Assembly: GCF_014633365.1 (NCBI RefSeq)
Contig: NC_068339.1
Span: 32,993,316-33,057,315, forward strand
DNA: 64,000 nucleotides
From: Diospyros lotus
Taxonomy: Eukaryota > Streptophyta > Magnoliopsida > Ericales > Ebenaceae
Direction: 5' to 3'
Shown here: positions 63,803 through 64,000 of the stretch, piece by piece
How positions within the stretch are numbered: the first letter of the stretch is position 1
How the letters are laid out: every line of letters starts with the position of its first letter
The notes under the pieces: model-generated
Databases searched by the model: none
What the model was told of the DNA's origin: nothing
Seen by the model: the letters and a program-made list of their open reading frames with translations, nothing else
Position numbers and translations under genes: made by a program

Positions 63803-64000
63803 CCCTCCTACTTTCCTCAACTATAATTGAAATCACTTCATTAAGTGAAGGTAATTCATCCTTGCCTAGGATTTGAACTCTCACCCGATCATACTCTATA
63901 TTTAGGCCTGCAAGAAAATCATAGGTGCGATCTTTGTCTATAAAAGCCTTCAAGGTGGCTCATCATCATTGATCTTCATATCAGTTACCCTGTAGTGATC
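63803..64000 (-). pseudogene. Copia M gag fragment (continues past the window)
   Basis: Minus strand: AFIDKDRTYDFLAGLNIEYDRVRVQILGKDELPSLNEVISIIVEESRRV, a well-kept Ale/Retrofit gag segment. The last 16 residues of its open frame are LTR sequence, so the insertion of chromovirus L cut this gene. Confidence 0.85.

Overview
This is plant (angiosperm) nuclear DNA. It is AT-rich, carries one recognisable intron-containing plant gene, and is otherwise dominated by plant LTR retrotransposons. The retrotransposon types are Ty3/gypsy Athila/Tat-like elements with a tRNA-Asp primer site, Ty3/gypsy chromoviruses with a C-terminal chromodomain and tRNA-Met primer site, Tork-like and Ale/Retrofit-like Ty1/copia elements, and many solo LTRs. 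I see no prokaryotic features, CRISPR array, rRNA or tRNA gene. The species cannot be named from what I can see.

Layout. 1-1256: end of a Tat/Athila-type LTR abutting a decayed minus-strand copia reverse transcriptase. 2662-3240: intronless minus-strand LOG-like (cytokinin-activating phosphoribohydrolase) pseudogene, followed by an unidentified coding-like remnant (3468-3982). 4465-20315: two truncated Athila-like elements joined tail to tail at about 10,702. The minus-strand partner is cut by two solo LTRs (12820-17410, which itself holds a third solo LTR at 13083-14462, and 17528-19722), and its gag end abuts a further LTR that starts at 20316. 20316-26640: that LTR, with 48-bp and 179-bp tandem repeats, interrupted by a solo copia-type LTR rich in GTCGAC palindromes; then more LTR-like and unassigned repeat sequence.

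28049-49112: five exons of a DEAD-box RNA helicase of the plant RH50 type (Q-motif region, motifs I, Ia, Ib, II = DEVD and III), on the plus strand. Its fourth intron (30827-48898) is 18.1 kb and packed with retroelements: an Ale-like copia split by a nearly complete minus-strand chromovirus (32666-37865), another copia LTR, a plus-strand chromovirus (38888-44195), a solo LTR (44942-46620) and a non-autonomous hAT element (46987-47700). The helicase C-terminal domain is not found before the window ends, so the next intron is at least 14.9 kb or the gene is broken.

49113-64000: a plus-strand Ale-like copia with a foreign insert; a minus-strand Tork-like copia with both LTRs (53191-59701) carrying a second non-autonomous hAT element (56934-57727); a plus-strand copia gag with an 86-bp triplication fused to a chromovirus pol (59932-63802); and a minus-strand copia gag fragment at the right edge.

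Most coding regions are mobile-element proteins with stops or frameshifts. The clearest biological results are the resolved insertion history (target-site duplications at eight nested insertions) and a conserved helicase gene whose introns have been inflated by transposons. I found no convincing new system; the least explained pieces are the coding remnant at 3468-3982, the insert at 51600-52337 and the copia/gypsy fusion near 61,250.
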